Positions 1 through 10,757 are shown, numbered from the stretch's first letter. The stretch: 64,000 nt of DNA from Aliarcobacter sp. (GCA_028690445.1 JAQVBE010000007.1:62001-126000); one strand, 5' to 3'. Program-made: numbers and translations. The notes: generated by a model not told the origin, from the sequence alone.

Positions 1-1166
1 TCATCTAAAATAACTTCAGCATTTTTACTTTCAAATTCAAAATTATTTATAGCAACTTTGGCATCATTTAGAAAAAATTCTCCATAGGTTGACATATTTT
101 TTGTTGTATCATAGGGGAATTTCATGAGGAAAGAGGCTTGTGTATTTCCACTTTTTTGAAGAACAGGAAGAGTAATATTATAGGCTTTTAATATATCTAA
201 AATATCTTTATCTAATTTACTATTAGTTTTTAAAAACACATCAACTTGTCCATTTTTTTCACTTGTTAAATTATTAATTAGGACAAAACTTCCATCAAGT
301 TTTTTGTCTTTAAATATCGGTTCTATTAAATTAAAATGTAGTTTATTATCTTTAAAAAATATATCTAAGCTTTTTGTATTTACAACATCTACGTCCTTAT
401 GAAACCTAATTTTTGCATCTTTAATTTGTGCTTTACCTTGGATTGAATTTTCAATTATATGATTATTTATTAAATCATATTCTGCATACAATCCTTCAAT
501 TTTTATATCTCCTTTTACATTATCATACATCCATGACTCTGCAATATCAGGTAAATGTAGAAAATTTTTTAGAAATTTTAAACTTTTAAAAGGTTCGCTT
601 ACTAAATAAAATTTAGCTATTTTTTTAGTCATTTCTACATGTATATTACTTTGTAAATTTTCATAATAAAAATTCCCATAATAATCTATTCTTTCGTTAA
701 AATAATCTATTTTAACCTTACCATCAAATAATAAATTTAAATCTTTTAAGTACAAAGAGTATAACTCAAATACCACTTGATTCGATATTGTGTCGATTTT
801 TGAAGCAATATTTATATATTTATTATCAAGATATAAAATCTCATCATCTAAAATTATTTCAAACTCATTATCATTAATTTTTAGCTTATTTATCTTTATT
901 TTTTGGAAGAAATTTAAAACTTTTGGAAGTATTTCTATGCTATTCTTTAGCTCTTCGAAAGAACTACTTGTTGTCGTTTTCTCCGATTTATATTCGATGT
1001 TATCAATAGTTAAAATAAGTTTTTTATCCATTTTAATATAGAATTGCGAAACTAAAATATTTGAAAAAGAAAAAGAGTCTATTTTTATGCCTGTATACAA
1101 AAATGAAAAAAATGAAATTATTATTAAAAAAAGAAAGAGAAAAATAGGTTTAATCATCTTCAACAT
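1..1166 (-). CDS. AsmA/YhdP-like envelope protein (DUF3971 type), 3' end cut by window
   Basis: About 388 N-terminal residues are visible and the gene runs off the left edge. The likely start is the ATG at 1166 (MLKMIKPIFLFLF), about 11 nt after an AAGGA motif; a second ATG lies at 1157. A single hydrophobic segment at residues 5-21 acts as a membrane anchor. The rest is a long, lysine- and asparagine-rich, beta-strand-like chain (for example KIDSFSFSNILVSQFYIKM), as in periplasmic AsmA/YhdP bridge proteins that help move phospholipid between membranes. The family call rests on overall pattern only; no catalytic residues are expected. A later ATG at 1031 would remove the membrane anchor and is unlikely. 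The 5' end overlaps mltG on the other strand by 80 bp. Confidence 0.6.
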   Translation of the reverse strand, partial: MLKMIKPIFLFLFLIIISFFSFLYTGIKIDSFSFSNILVSQFYIKMDKKLILTIDNIEYKSEKTTTSSSFEELKNSIEILPKVLNFFQKIKINKLKINDNEFEIILDDEILYLDNKYINIASKIDTISNQVVFELYSLYLKDLNLLFDGKVKIDYFNERIDYYGNFYYENLQSNIHVEMTKKIAKFYLVSEPFKSLKFLKNFLHLPDIAESWMYDNVKGDIKIEGLYAEYDLINNHIIENSIQGKAQIKDAKIRFHKDVDVVNTKSLDIFFKDNKLHFNLIEPIFKDKKLDGSFVLINNLTSEKNGQVDVFLKTNSKLDKDILDILKAYNITLPVLQKSGNTQASFLMKFPYDTTKNMSTYGEFFLNDAKVAINNFEFESKNAEVILD

Positions 1167-2208
1167 TATTGATTTTGTCCTTGTATGTTTGATTGCAGTA
1201 TTATTTTACGTAACGATGCCTATTACTTCTACTAAAATATTATTCATCCCTAAAGGCAGTACTAGTCATATTATATCATACTTAAATAAAAATGGTTTTG
1301 AGATGGGTATTGTTGATGAATTAGTTATAAAATCATTAGGTTATGTTCAAAGTGGGTGGATAGATATTAATCAAAATAAACTAACAAGAATGGATTTTAT
1401 TTATAAATTGATTACTTCAAAAGCTGCACTTAAAAATATCACTTTAATTCCAGGTGAAACTTATTATATCTTTTTAAAAAAATTAGCATTAGAATTTAAT
1501 TTATCAGAAGAAAAATTAATCGAATTATATAATCAATATGCATATAAAGCAGATGGAAATATTTTAGCAGAGACTTATTCCTTACCTCTTGGAATGAGAG
1601 AAGATTATATGATTTTTTATCTATTTTCTCAAACAAATAAAAAATATGAAGAGTTCTCTAAAAAAATCTTTGGATACTATGATAAAAGAAAATGGTTTAA
1701 TTACTTAAGTTTAGCTTCTGTAATACAAAAAGAAGCAGCAATAACAAATGAAATGCCTATCGTTTCAAGTGTTATTTATAATAGACTTAAAAAAGGTATG
1801 AAACTTCAAATGGATGGAACTTTGAATTATGGAGAGTTCTCAAATACGATAGTTACTGCTGATAGAATAAGAGATGATAACACTACTTATAATACTTATA
1901 AATTTACAGGTCTTCCCAAGGATCCCGTTTGTGCAGTAAGTTTAGAAGCCATTAAAGCAGCAATTTTCCCTGTAAAGAGTGATTATTTATATTTTGTAAG
2001 AGAAAATAAAACAGGTCTTCACAAATTTGCAGTAACTTTTGAGGCACATCAAGCTAATATAAATGCAAATGTAGGTGTTGCAAAAACTTATACAAAAGTT
2101 AAAGCCGATGAGACTTTAATTGACGCTGAAGCCGAAACTATAATGAAAACAGATGTTTCAAAACAGAAACCTGTATCTATAAAAGATTTATTTAATAATG
2201 TAAATTAG
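1087..2208 (+). CDS. mltG: Endolytic murein transglycosylase MltG (YceG-like)
   Basis: This 373-residue inner-membrane enzyme cuts nascent glycan strands and is thought to set their length. A basic N-terminus (KKRKRK, near residue 15) precedes one membrane helix (about residues 21-43). The YceG fold follows, with the family pattern LASVIQKEAA (catalytic Glu), then YNRLKKGMKLQMDGTLNYG and YNTYKFTGLPKDPVCAVSLEAIKAA. The usual P(I)xxPG at this last site reads LPKDPVCAVS here. ATG at 1087 is the only in-frame start that keeps the helix; its ribosome site is weak. It lies divergent from, and overlaps by 80 bp, the AsmA-like gene. A 12-bp hairpin follows the stop. Confidence 0.85.
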   Translation: MPVYKNEKNEIIIKKRKRKIGLIIFNIIDFVLVCLIAVLFYVTMPITSTKILFIPKGSTSHIISYLNKNGFEMGIVDELVIKSLGYVQSGWIDINQNKLTRMDFIYKLITSKAALKNITLIPGETYYIFLKKLALEFNLSEEKLIELYNQYAYKADGNILAETYSLPLGMREDYMIFYLFSQTNKKYEEFSKKIFGYYDKRKWFNYLSLASVIQKEAAITNEMPIVSSVIYNRLKKGMKLQMDGTLNYGEFSNTIVTADRIRDDNTTYNTYKFTGLPKDPVCAVSLEAIKAAIFPVKSDYLYFVRENKTGLHKFAVTFEAHQANINANVGVAKTYTKVKADETLIDAEAETIMKTDVSKQKPVSIKDLFNNVN

Positions 2209-2215
2209 CAAACTT

Positions 2216-2244
2216 GTGAAAATTTGAAACAATCAAATTTTCAC
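2216..2244 (+). terminator. Hairpin after mltG
   Basis: A perfect 12-bp stem (GTGAAAATTTGA at 2216-2227 and its complement at 2233-2244) has an AACAA loop and starts 8 nt after the mltG stop. No run of T follows, so it may be a weak terminator or an mRNA 3'-end or processing structure between mltG and icd. Confidence 0.5.
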
Positions 2245-2310
2245 ATTCCAAATATATCGAACTTTCAATTTCCTTAAATTCAAATCTAGCTATCATGTCC
2301 CTAACATTAA

Positions 2311-4524
<2,214 letters not shown>

Positions 4525-4537
4525 TATTTCCAAACTA

Positions 4538-4569
4538 TAAAAGAGAAGATTTTTTCTTCTCTTTTACTT
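4538..4569 (+). terminator. Rho-independent terminator of icd
   Basis: A 12-bp perfect stem (TAAAAGAGAAGA at 4538-4549, complement at 4555-4566) has a five-T loop and is followed by a C/T-rich tail with a run of eight T shortly after. It lies 14 nt after the icd stop. Confidence 0.85.
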
Positions 4570-4676
4570 TTTTTAACTAACTTTCTTTTCTAATATTTAA
4601 AACTTTCTTTCAATAAAAAATAAAAGCTAAGAGCTAAACTGTTATAATTTCTAATAAAAAATTTAAAGGTTCTATT

Positions 4677-5627
4677 TTGAATAAAAAAAGAGTAGGAATT
4701 GTAGGAGTTGGAAATGTTGGAGCAACATTAGCCTTTACTCTTGCAACAAAAGATATATGTTCTTCGATTCTTTTAAAAGATCAAAGAGAAAATATTACTC
4801 AAGCTATGGCTCTTGATATTTCTCAAGCAACAAATGCCGCTAATTCTAAAACAGTTATTCATGCTTGTTTAAATGATGAAGAATTTAAAGATTGTGATGT
4901 TATTGTAATAACTGCTGGATTGCCAAGAAAACCTGGAATGAGTAGAGATGATTTACTTCTTACAAATGCAAAAATTATGATTTCTGTTATAAAAAGTATT
5001 ATTCCACATAATCCCCATGCCATAATAATAATAGTTTCAAATCCTCTTGATGCTATGGTTTATACAGCATTAAAAGCATCTAATTGGTCAAGAAATAGAA
5101 TCATTGGAATGGCCGGAATTTTGGATAGTGCAAGAATGGCTCATTTTATATTTGAAAAATTAGGATATGGTCAAGGACAAATTGAAGCTTCTGTTATGGG
5201 TGGACATGGTGATGATATGGTTCCTCTTGCTGATTTTTCAACTGTAGCTGGAGTTAGTTTAAATGAAGTTTTATCAGAAAATGATATTGAAGATATTATT
5301 AATAAAACAAAAAATGGTGGTGCTCAAATTGTAAAATTATTAGAAACAGGTTCCGCATATTATGCACCTGCTTATTCTACTATTTTGATGATAGAATCTA
5401 TTTTAAGTAATAAAAAGAAAATTTATCCTTGTTCTATTATGTTAGAAGGCGAATTTGGATTTAAAGATATAGTTTCAGGAGTTCCTATAATGTTGGGAAG
5501 TAATGGAGTTGAAAAGGTTGTTGAATTAAACTTAAAAGAAGAACAAAAACTGCAGTTTTCAAAATCTGTTTCATCTGTTAAGAATTTAATAATTACTTTA
5601 GAAGAAAAAATATTTAATACAAAATAA
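4677..5627 (+). CDS. mdh: Malate dehydrogenase (LDH/MDH superfamily)
   Basis: This 316-residue enzyme oxidises malate to oxaloacetate with NAD. The Rossmann motif GVGNVG is at residues 10-15. The mobile active-site loop reads LPRKPGMSRDDL, with Arg in the specificity position as in malate rather than lactate dehydrogenases. GILDSAR carries the Asp and Arg, and MGGHGDDMVPL carries the catalytic His. The start is TTG at 4677, placed 7 nt after AAAGG (4665-4669). A -10-like TATAAT at 4642-4647 suggests its own promoter downstream of the icd terminator. The small HMA gene follows after 10 nt and is probably cotranscribed. Confidence 0.92.
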   Translation: MNKKRVGIVGVGNVGATLAFTLATKDICSSILLKDQRENITQAMALDISQATNAANSKTVIHACLNDEEFKDCDVIVITAGLPRKPGMSRDDLLLTNAKIMISVIKSIIPHNPHAIIIIVSNPLDAMVYTALKASNWSRNRIIGMAGILDSARMAHFIFEKLGYGQGQIEASVMGGHGDDMVPLADFSTVAGVSLNEVLSENDIEDIINKTKNGGAQIVKLLETGSAYYAPAYSTILMIESILSNKKKIYPCSIMLEGEFGFKDIVSGVPIMLGSNGVEKVVELNLKEEQKLQFSKSVSSVKNLIITLEEKIFNTK

Positions 5628-5637
5628 AAGGAAAAAT

Positions 5638-5916
5638 ATGAAACAAACATTAGAAGTTTTAAATGTAAAATGTGGTGGTTGCGCTAGTACTTTAATAAAA
5701 TCATTAAAAGATGAATTTGGGGAAGTTGAAGTAAATCTTGAAGTAATGCCAAGACAAATTACACTTGATGTTGATGAAAATAAAAAAGAAGTTTTAAAAC
5801 TAAAATTAAGAAGTTTAGGTTACCCTTTAACAACTGATGAACTAAGTGGTTTTGAAAAAGCGACAACAACTGCAAAAAGTTTTGTTTCTTGTGCTATTGG
5901 AAAGTTTAATAGCTAA
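5638..5916 (+). CDS. Small heavy-metal-associated (HMA) domain protein
   Basis: This 92-residue cytoplasmic protein consists of one HMA (ferredoxin-like) domain, residues 1-68, plus a 24-residue tail. The metal loop is VKCGGCASTL: the classic CxxC pair is Cys12 and Cys15, with Gly in place of the usual Met-Thr lead-in. Such proteins carry Cu(I) or a related soft metal to P-type ATPases or other targets, but no ATPase lies nearby here. It has a good ribosome site (AAGGAAAA) and follows mdh by 10 nt. One extra cysteine (Cys84) sits in the tail. The metal identity cannot be told from sequence. Confidence 0.8.
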   Translation: MKQTLEVLNVKCGGCASTLIKSLKDEFGEVEVNLEVMPRQITLDVDENKKEVLKLKLRSLGYPLTTDELSGFEKATTTAKSFVSCAIGKFNS

Positions 5917-5940
5917 GAGTGAGAATTAACTCTCACTCTT
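5915..5940. terminator. Bidirectional terminator between HMA gene and acyltransferase
   Basis: A perfect 10-bp inverted repeat (AAGAGTGAGA at 5915-5924, complement at 5931-5940; loop ATTAAC) overlaps the HMA stop codon. It lies between convergent genes, with A/T-rich flanks on both sides. Confidence 0.75.
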
Positions 5941-5953
5941 AAATTTAACTCAT

Positions 5954-7102
5954 TTAATGTTTTACTAAACGACTATCAATCCATGCACCAATTAGTGTAG
6001 TTATTTTTTGTAATAACCAACTAACTACGATAAATGTAACTAACCAAGCAATTACAGCAGCCCATGAGGGTAAATAATCAAAGAATATATCATAACGACC
6101 AATTAACGGCCAGTGAATTAAATACACTTCAAATGAATAAAGTCCATATATTGATAAAAACTTATTATCAAACTTTTTAAGTGAAAAAATAACAATAAAT
6201 GCAAACATTAGAATAATAGAAGTAAGTTGATCAACAAAATACCCTTTTCCTAAAATTGCTGTTAATGTAGGCCAATGATTAGCAGTTGTATGTAAAGACA
6301 TATAAACTACAACTCCAAGCATTAATGCAATAATAACATAAGGCATAATTTTAGCTTTATTTCTAAACTCTTTTAAATGTGCAACAAATTTATTCTCTTT
6401 ATCTTTTGTTTCAAATAAAAGCCATGCAAATACAATACCCAATGAAAAAGCTACTGTATGTAATCTATGAAGCCAGTTATCTCCCATATTTAAAGGATTA
6501 TAAACTCCAATTAATGTGGCAATTACAGCTAATATTATTGCACTTAACCATGGTCTTTTTGTACTAAAAACTAAAGGAAAAAGTACATAAAACATCATCA
6601 TCCAAGTTATATACCAAAATGGTGAGTTAACATCATCAAATCCTTCTGCAGTTGGAAACCAACCAAGTAAAGATTGAATCATATAAGGAAAAGTATAATG
6701 AATATCTAAAAATATTGCATTTGCAGCAAATATAAGAATAAGTGCTACCCAAAATGGAATAAATATTTTTATTACTCTTCTTTTGTAAAATTCAAAAATT
6801 GGAAGTGGTTTTTTTAACATTCCAACAGTTAAGCCATATCCAGACATAAAAAGAAATAAATCAACTCCAACTCCAGCAATAATAGAAAGAGGAAAAAGAA
6901 AATCGGCATTTGTAACTAGCATGTAAGCAAAATGTGCAAAAACAACTGTTAAAATCCCTAACCCTTTTAACTCTTGAGTAACTGAAATAGGAAATAAATC
7001 TGTATGTTTTGATCTTTTAAAAGTAAAAAGAAGAACTGCAATTAAAACAGCTATAACAATAAGATTTGTACTGTAAATATCATCGGTAAGAGTGATTGGC
7101 AT
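5954..7102 (-). CDS. Membrane acyltransferase, OafA/acyltransferase-3 family
   Basis: This 382-residue integral membrane protein has about ten hydrophobic helices. Family signatures are the N-terminal ELKGLGILTVVFAHFAYML, with the putative catalytic His, followed by GVGVDLFLFMSGYGLTVG, an arginine-containing loop FYKRRVIKIF, and the C-terminal YSFEVYLIHWPLIGRY. Members transfer acetyl or other short acyl groups to sugars of cell-surface polymers. The ATG at 7102 is chosen because GGGAG lies just upstream; an in-frame TTG at 7114 would overlap that site. It is monocistronic, with a terminator shared with the HMA gene. The substrate is unknown. Confidence 0.85.
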   Translation of the reverse strand: MPITLTDDIYSTNLIVIAVLIAVLLFTFKRSKHTDLFPISVTQELKGLGILTVVFAHFAYMLVTNADFLFPLSIIAGVGVDLFLFMSGYGLTVGMLKKPLPIFEFYKRRVIKIFIPFWVALILIFAANAIFLDIHYTFPYMIQSLLGWFPTAEGFDDVNSPFWYITWMMMFYVLFPLVFSTKRPWLSAIILAVIATLIGVYNPLNMGDNWLHRLHTVAFSLGIVFAWLLFETKDKENKFVAHLKEFRNKAKIMPYVIIALMLGVVVYMSLHTTANHWPTLTAILGKGYFVDQLTSIILMFAFIVIFSLKKFDNKFLSIYGLYSFEVYLIHWPLIGRYDIFFDYLPSWAAVIAWLVTFIVVSWLLQKITTLIGAWIDSRLVKH

Positions 7103-7205
7103 ATATGCTCCCAAGTTTTTTTGATAGTTTTTTGAAAACTTGAATTTTTACAAGTTACAATAAACATATAGCATAATTATAACTATTTATAAATAAAAAA
7201 CGAAA

Positions 7206-8174
7206 TTATTTAAGAAATACTTTAATATTATCAATGTTTTTTGTGTCAGCAAATTTATCTAATAATGAAGCTAATTGAATTACTTCATTATTTTTCATTC
7301 TAATACAACCACTTGATTCATTTGTTCCAATTGTATTTTCACTGAGAGTTCCATGTATTCTAAAAGTATTTTTTCCATCGACAATATGAGTAAGATTAAT
7401 TTTAGCTGCACCCATATAATTATATTTATTTCCAGGAGGCACAACTTTTGGTAAATCTATTCCTCTTTTTTTAAAAGTATCAATAGTATCTTGGGTTGGA
7501 TACCAAAAAGGTCTTAAAGTAATAGAAGTTACACTTCCCTCTCCTGTTGGCTTTTTTATTTCATCTTTTCCTGTTGAAACAACATAAGTTTGAATATTTC
7601 TAATTTTATTATTAATTTTTCCTTTTAAAACCATAAGATTTTTTGATGAATCAACTTCTATTATTAATTGCTCATATAAAGTTATATTAAGCGTTGGATC
7701 ACTTTTTAAAATACTATTATTTATAGCTTTATTTTTTATTTCACTATTTTTTTCAAATTTATATTTTTTTATTTCATCAAAATAATTCATTCCTAAAAAG
7801 TTCTCATTTAAGATATTTGATTTTTTATCTTTTGAATTTAAATCTATAAAAAGAGGATTACTATCATTAATTTGTTCTAAATCATAAGATATTTCTTTTA
7901 CAAAAGATTTTTCTGTTTTAATAAAATTAGAAACTTTTTTAATTGTATTATTAGCTTCATCAATAGTTTTAAATGAACCATAATAAGTTTTAAATTTTTT
8001 ATCTTTATCTTTTACAATAAAAACTTCTAAATTATTATCTTTTAGAATCTTTCTTTTACAATTCATTGCTCCATCAAAATCTAAAGTTGTGCAAACAGCG
8101 ATTGTATATGTTTTTATATTTGCACAATTAAGTACTGATTGAAGAAATAGTATAAAAAAAACAACTCTTTTCAT
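7206..8174 (-). CDS. Secreted L,D-transpeptidase (YkuD family) with SPOR-like N-terminus
   Basis: This 322-residue protein has a signal peptide (residues 1-18, ending near LNCA). Residues 22-95 (YTIAVCTTLDFDGA through YYGSFKTIDEANNTIKKV) resemble a SPOR peptidoglycan-binding domain. The YkuD catalytic domain covers about residues 170-320, with the motif HG at His274-Gly275 and SSGCIRM with nucleophile Cys290. Such enzymes make 3-3 cross-links in peptidoglycan or attach proteins to it, and in helical Campylobacterota relatives can act as stem-peptide trimming enzymes. It is the last gene of a four-gene minus-strand operon, 7 nt after the unknown anchored protein. Whether it cross-links or trims cannot be told. 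Confidence 0.88.
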   Translation of the reverse strand: MKRVVFFILFLQSVLNCANIKTYTIAVCTTLDFDGAMNCKRKILKDNNLEVFIVKDKDKKFKTYYGSFKTIDEANNTIKKVSNFIKTEKSFVKEISYDLEQINDSNPLFIDLNSKDKKSNILNENFLGMNYFDEIKKYKFEKNSEIKNKAINNSILKSDPTLNITLYEQLIIEVDSSKNLMVLKGKINNKIRNIQTYVVSTGKDEIKKPTGEGSVTSITLRPFWYPTQDTIDTFKKRGIDLPKVVPPGNKYNYMGAAKINLTHIVDGKNTFRIHGTLSENTIGTNESSGCIRMKNNEVIQLASLLDKFADTKNIDNIKVFLK

Positions 8175-8181
8175 CTATTAC

Positions 8182-8760
8182 TTATAATGATTTAACTATT
8201 TGTTCTAAGATATTTTTAGAATTTTCTTGAGAAATTCCTTTTTCTAAACTATTTAATTCAACTAGCCCTTCATTCATTTTCACAATAGTTCCATCACTAT
8301 TTAGTTTATAAATAAAGTATCTATTTTGTGTATTATCTTTTAAATCTAAACTATTAATAAAAAAACCATTTGAATCATTTATCAAAGGAATTTTTGAATC
8401 TTTATACAGCTCTTCAAGTTTTCCATTTACTGCTAATTGTTTTATTAACCAAGGAGTATTTGAAATATTTGCTATTAAAACTATATTTTTATCCGTATAT
8501 CTATATAAATCTTTAAATAAAACTAAACTATCATGATTTAAAACTATTATATATTTTTCAACACCTTTTTGAAAAAGTGTTTGAGCTTTCGTATAAGGAT
8601 TATTTGATACAAGGTCAAAATGTCCTGGAATAAAATCTATATTTAGAACCTTTTTATTTGAATTTACTTCATTTTTATTTGGATCTTTTGGCGCTGTTAA
8701 ATAAGTCAAAAGACCAAATCCTATTATTCCTAAAAATACTATTTTTATTATATTTTTCAT
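8182..8760 (-). CDS. Membrane-anchored protein of unknown function
   Basis: This 192-residue protein has one N-terminal hydrophobic segment (residues 4-22), so it is probably periplasmic and anchored or secreted. The body includes IDFIPGHFDLVSN, KYIIVLNHDSLVLFKD and NIVLIANISNTPWLIKQL, then a basic-to-acidic alpha-helical end. The alternation of VLIAN-type strands with helices hints at a thioredoxin-like fold, but there is no CxxC motif and no cysteine at all, so no redox role is claimed. The ATG overlaps the stop of the MnmC-like gene by 4 bp and the L,D-transpeptidase follows by 7 nt, so translation is probably coupled. I do not recognise the family. Confidence 0.75.
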   Translation of the reverse strand: MKNIIKIVFLGIIGFGLLTYLTAPKDPNKNEVNSNKKVLNIDFIPGHFDLVSNNPYTKAQTLFQKGVEKYIIVLNHDSLVLFKDLYRYTDKNIVLIANISNTPWLIKQLAVNGKLEELYKDSKIPLINDSNGFFINSLDLKDNTQNRYFIYKLNSDGTIVKMNEGLVELNSLEKGISQENSKNILEQIVKSL

Positions 8761-9947
8761 TTTTTTCCTATTACTTTATTTTTTTGTTTTTTTGCCCATC
8801 TTTTAAATAACCGATAAGTTGTTAAATTATCTTCTATTTCTTTATTATTAATTATATGCTCAACTAATTCATTTGCCAAATAAGGTGATAAAACAAATCC
8901 TCGCCCACCTACCCCATTTATTACATATAAATTATTTATAGTTTCTAACATAGAGTTTTTAATATGAGTTCCATTTAATAAATGAGGATATTTTTCAATA
9001 CTTTTTTTAGAATCAACTAAAGCTCCAAGCATTGGAAAATAATCATTACTAGAAGCTCTTGCCCCTATTTTCACATCAATTACTTCCACATTTTCAAGCT
9101 TTATAATATCATTTGCTAAAGCTATTAATTTTAAAGAATCACTATTAATAATTGAATCATTATAACATCTACTACAACTATTTATATTTGCTGTTTCTAT
9201 GCAATAATTACATATATTTTTATCACAATTAAACTTATGATGAGTTGCACCTATTGATACTTTAAAAAGCTTTGTATTTTCTATTTTAGAAGCTTTTGAA
9301 ACCGAACACTCTTTATGATAATTTATTTTAGTTTCAGTTGTAGTGCTAACATCGATTTTTTGCCCCCAAACACCTCTTATATCAAAATACTCTTCTTTTA
9401 TGTGCTTAACATCAGCGCCAGTTGTTAAAATAATATTTTTAGCATAAATTTCATCATTTATTATCCAAGTAAAATTCTCATTTTGCTCTAACTTTATAAC
9501 ATTGTATGAGAGCTTTTTTTCAATATTTTCTGTTAGTTTTTCGCAAATTAAAGAAGGAATTACTTGAGATCCTATTTCAAAGAAATATCCATCATTCATT
9601 TGGCTATATTCAAAATCCATATATGGTTTATAAGAGTCAAACTTATCTGCATCTTCTCGATTTTTTGGGATTCGGCATACTCCACAATTATTTATTAATT
9701 CTTGTCCTAAATTTTTATAAAAATTTGTAGAAAAAATCAAAGACTTTCTGATCAAATCTTTAAAATCATTTGGCTTACCCAAAAGTGGAGATAAAAATGC
9801 ACCAGCTGCACCACTTGCTCCAAAAGCAACTTGGCTATTTCTGTCTATTAATAATATTGAGTTTGAATATTTAGATAAAAAATGCCCTATTGAACATCCG
9901 GCAATCCCTGCTCCAATAACTATATAATCGAACTCTTTTTTATTCAT
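8757..9947 (-). CDS. mnmC: MnmC-type FAD-dependent tRNA wobble-uridine oxidoreductase (stand-alone C-terminal domain)
   Basis: This 396-residue DAO-fold flavoenzyme resembles the FAD half of MnmC, which oxidatively removes the carboxymethyl group from cmnm5(s2)U34 of tRNA. The FAD motif is VIGAGIAGCSIG (Gly12, 14, 17). FGASGAAGAFLSPLLGKPND matches the MnmC ASGNxxGxxxP region, KIGARASSNDYFPMLG matches its CGxRxxTxDxLPMxG block, and GVGGRGFVLSPYLAN is near the end. The fused methyltransferase half found in E. coli is absent. Unusually, residues 241-261 hold five cysteines (C-x4-C-x2-C-x8-C-x2-C). The start ATG at 9947 overlaps the rhodanese gene stop by 8 bp; an upstream extension lacks family match. 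Confidence 0.78.
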   Translation of the reverse strand: MNKKEFDYIVIGAGIAGCSIGHFLSKYSNSILLIDRNSQVAFGASGAAGAFLSPLLGKPNDFKDLIRKSLIFSTNFYKNLGQELINNCGVCRIPKNREDADKFDSYKPYMDFEYSQMNDGYFFEIGSQVIPSLICEKLTENIEKKLSYNVIKLEQNENFTWIINDEIYAKNIILTTGADVKHIKEEYFDIRGVWGQKIDVSTTTETKINYHKECSVSKASKIENTKLFKVSIGATHHKFNCDKNICNYCIETANINSCSRCYNDSIINSDSLKLIALANDIIKLENVEVIDVKIGARASSNDYFPMLGALVDSKKSIEKYPHLLNGTHIKNSMLETINNLYVINGVGGRGFVLSPYLANELVEHIINNKEIEDNLTTYRLFKRWAKKQKNKVIGKK

Positions 9948-10269
9948 TTTTATCCACTTCTTTCTCAAAAAGTTGAAGATTTGGTCTAAAATAACCTCTT
10001 CCACCTTTTAAACTAATACATTTATATTTTGGAAACTTTTTTTTATAATATTCAAGTCTCTCTTTTGTTGTTTTTCCAGTATCACAATAAAAAACAAATA
10101 CTGAATTTTCTGGAAATTGTTGCATTAAAGGTGGATTATAAAGCATAGTTTGCATATTTGCAATAGGCTTTAAAATTGTATCTATTAAGATTATTTTGAT
10201 ATTTTTTGATTCAAGATCTCTCTTGTTTTTTAAAAATTCTTGTTGAGTCCATTCATCTTTAGAAAACAT
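9940..10269 (-). CDS. Small rhodanese-like protein
   Basis: This 109-residue single-domain protein is cytoplasmic, with no signal peptide. The active-site loop is VFVFYCDTGKTTKERL with Cys62, followed by the typical closing block ISLKGGRGYFR. Rhodaneses carry persulfide sulfur on this cysteine. It is the first gene of the operon leading into the MnmC-like enzyme, which acts on a tRNA position that is also 2-thiolated. A sulfur-relay link to tRNA thiolation is therefore possible, but this is inference. A 12-bp palindrome TGCTTTAAAGCA at 10286-10297 lies 16 bp upstream of the start and could be regulatory. Confidence 0.72.
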   Translation of the reverse strand: MFSKDEWTQQEFLKNKRDLESKNIKIILIDTILKPIANMQTMLYNPPLMQQFPENSVFVFYCDTGKTTKERLEYYKKKFPKYKCISLKGGRGYFRPNLQLFEKEVDKNE

Positions 10270-10385
10270 AAATAATTATTCCCTTTGCTTTAAAGCAGAA
10301 TATTAGTATATTCCCTATTAAAAAAAAGTAATTTTTATAAGATTTTAGATAAAATGACTTCTCAATTGAATATTAGGGATGATTT

Positions 10386-10757
10386 ATGAAGATTTTAGTT
10401 ACTGATGATTCTAAAATGGCAAGAAAAATGGTTATAAAGATATTAAATGATGTATTAAACGATAATGTTGAAATCTTTGAAGGTCAAAATGGGCAAGAAG
10501 CTTTTGATTTATACAAAGAACATTCACCAAAAATAGTTTTTCTTGATCTAACTATGCCTATAATGGATGGATTTGAAGCTCTAGCCAAAATTAAAGAGTT
10601 TGATAAAAATGCAAAAGTTGTAATTATTTCAGCAGATATTCAAAAATTATCCATGGATAAAGCTCTACAATTAGGAGCATTTAATTTTATTAAAAAACCT
10701 ATTGATTTAGAAAAAATGCAACAAATTCTTAGTAAAATTAATGAATTGGATAAATAA
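10386..10757 (+). CDS. CheY-like single-domain response regulator
   Basis: This 123-residue protein is a receiver domain with no output domain. The acidic pair is Asp7-Asp8 (LVTDDSKMARKM), the phospho-acceptor Asp is in VFLDLTMPIMDG (about residue 57), the switch Ser is in VVIISAD (about 85), and the conserved Lys-Pro in FIKKPID (about 107). The overall sequence matches stand-alone regulators that act by protein contact, as in chemotaxis. The stop and the next start overlap (TAATG), so the receiver and CheC-like phosphatase are translationally coupled and likely work together. The gene opens a three-gene operon divergent from the rhodanese operon. Confidence 0.9.
   Translation: MKILVTDDSKMARKMVIKILNDVLNDNVEIFEGQNGQEAFDLYKEHSPKIVFLDLTMPIMDGFEALAKIKEFDKNAKVVIISADIQKLSMDKALQLGAFNFIKKPIDLEKMQQILSKINELDK

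Noticed and set aside
790..1041. An 83-codon plus-strand reading frame opposite the AsmA-like gene
   Set aside because: It is a low-complexity Ser/Phe/Leu/Ile frame, antisense to a gene with a good fold pattern, and has no ribosome site.
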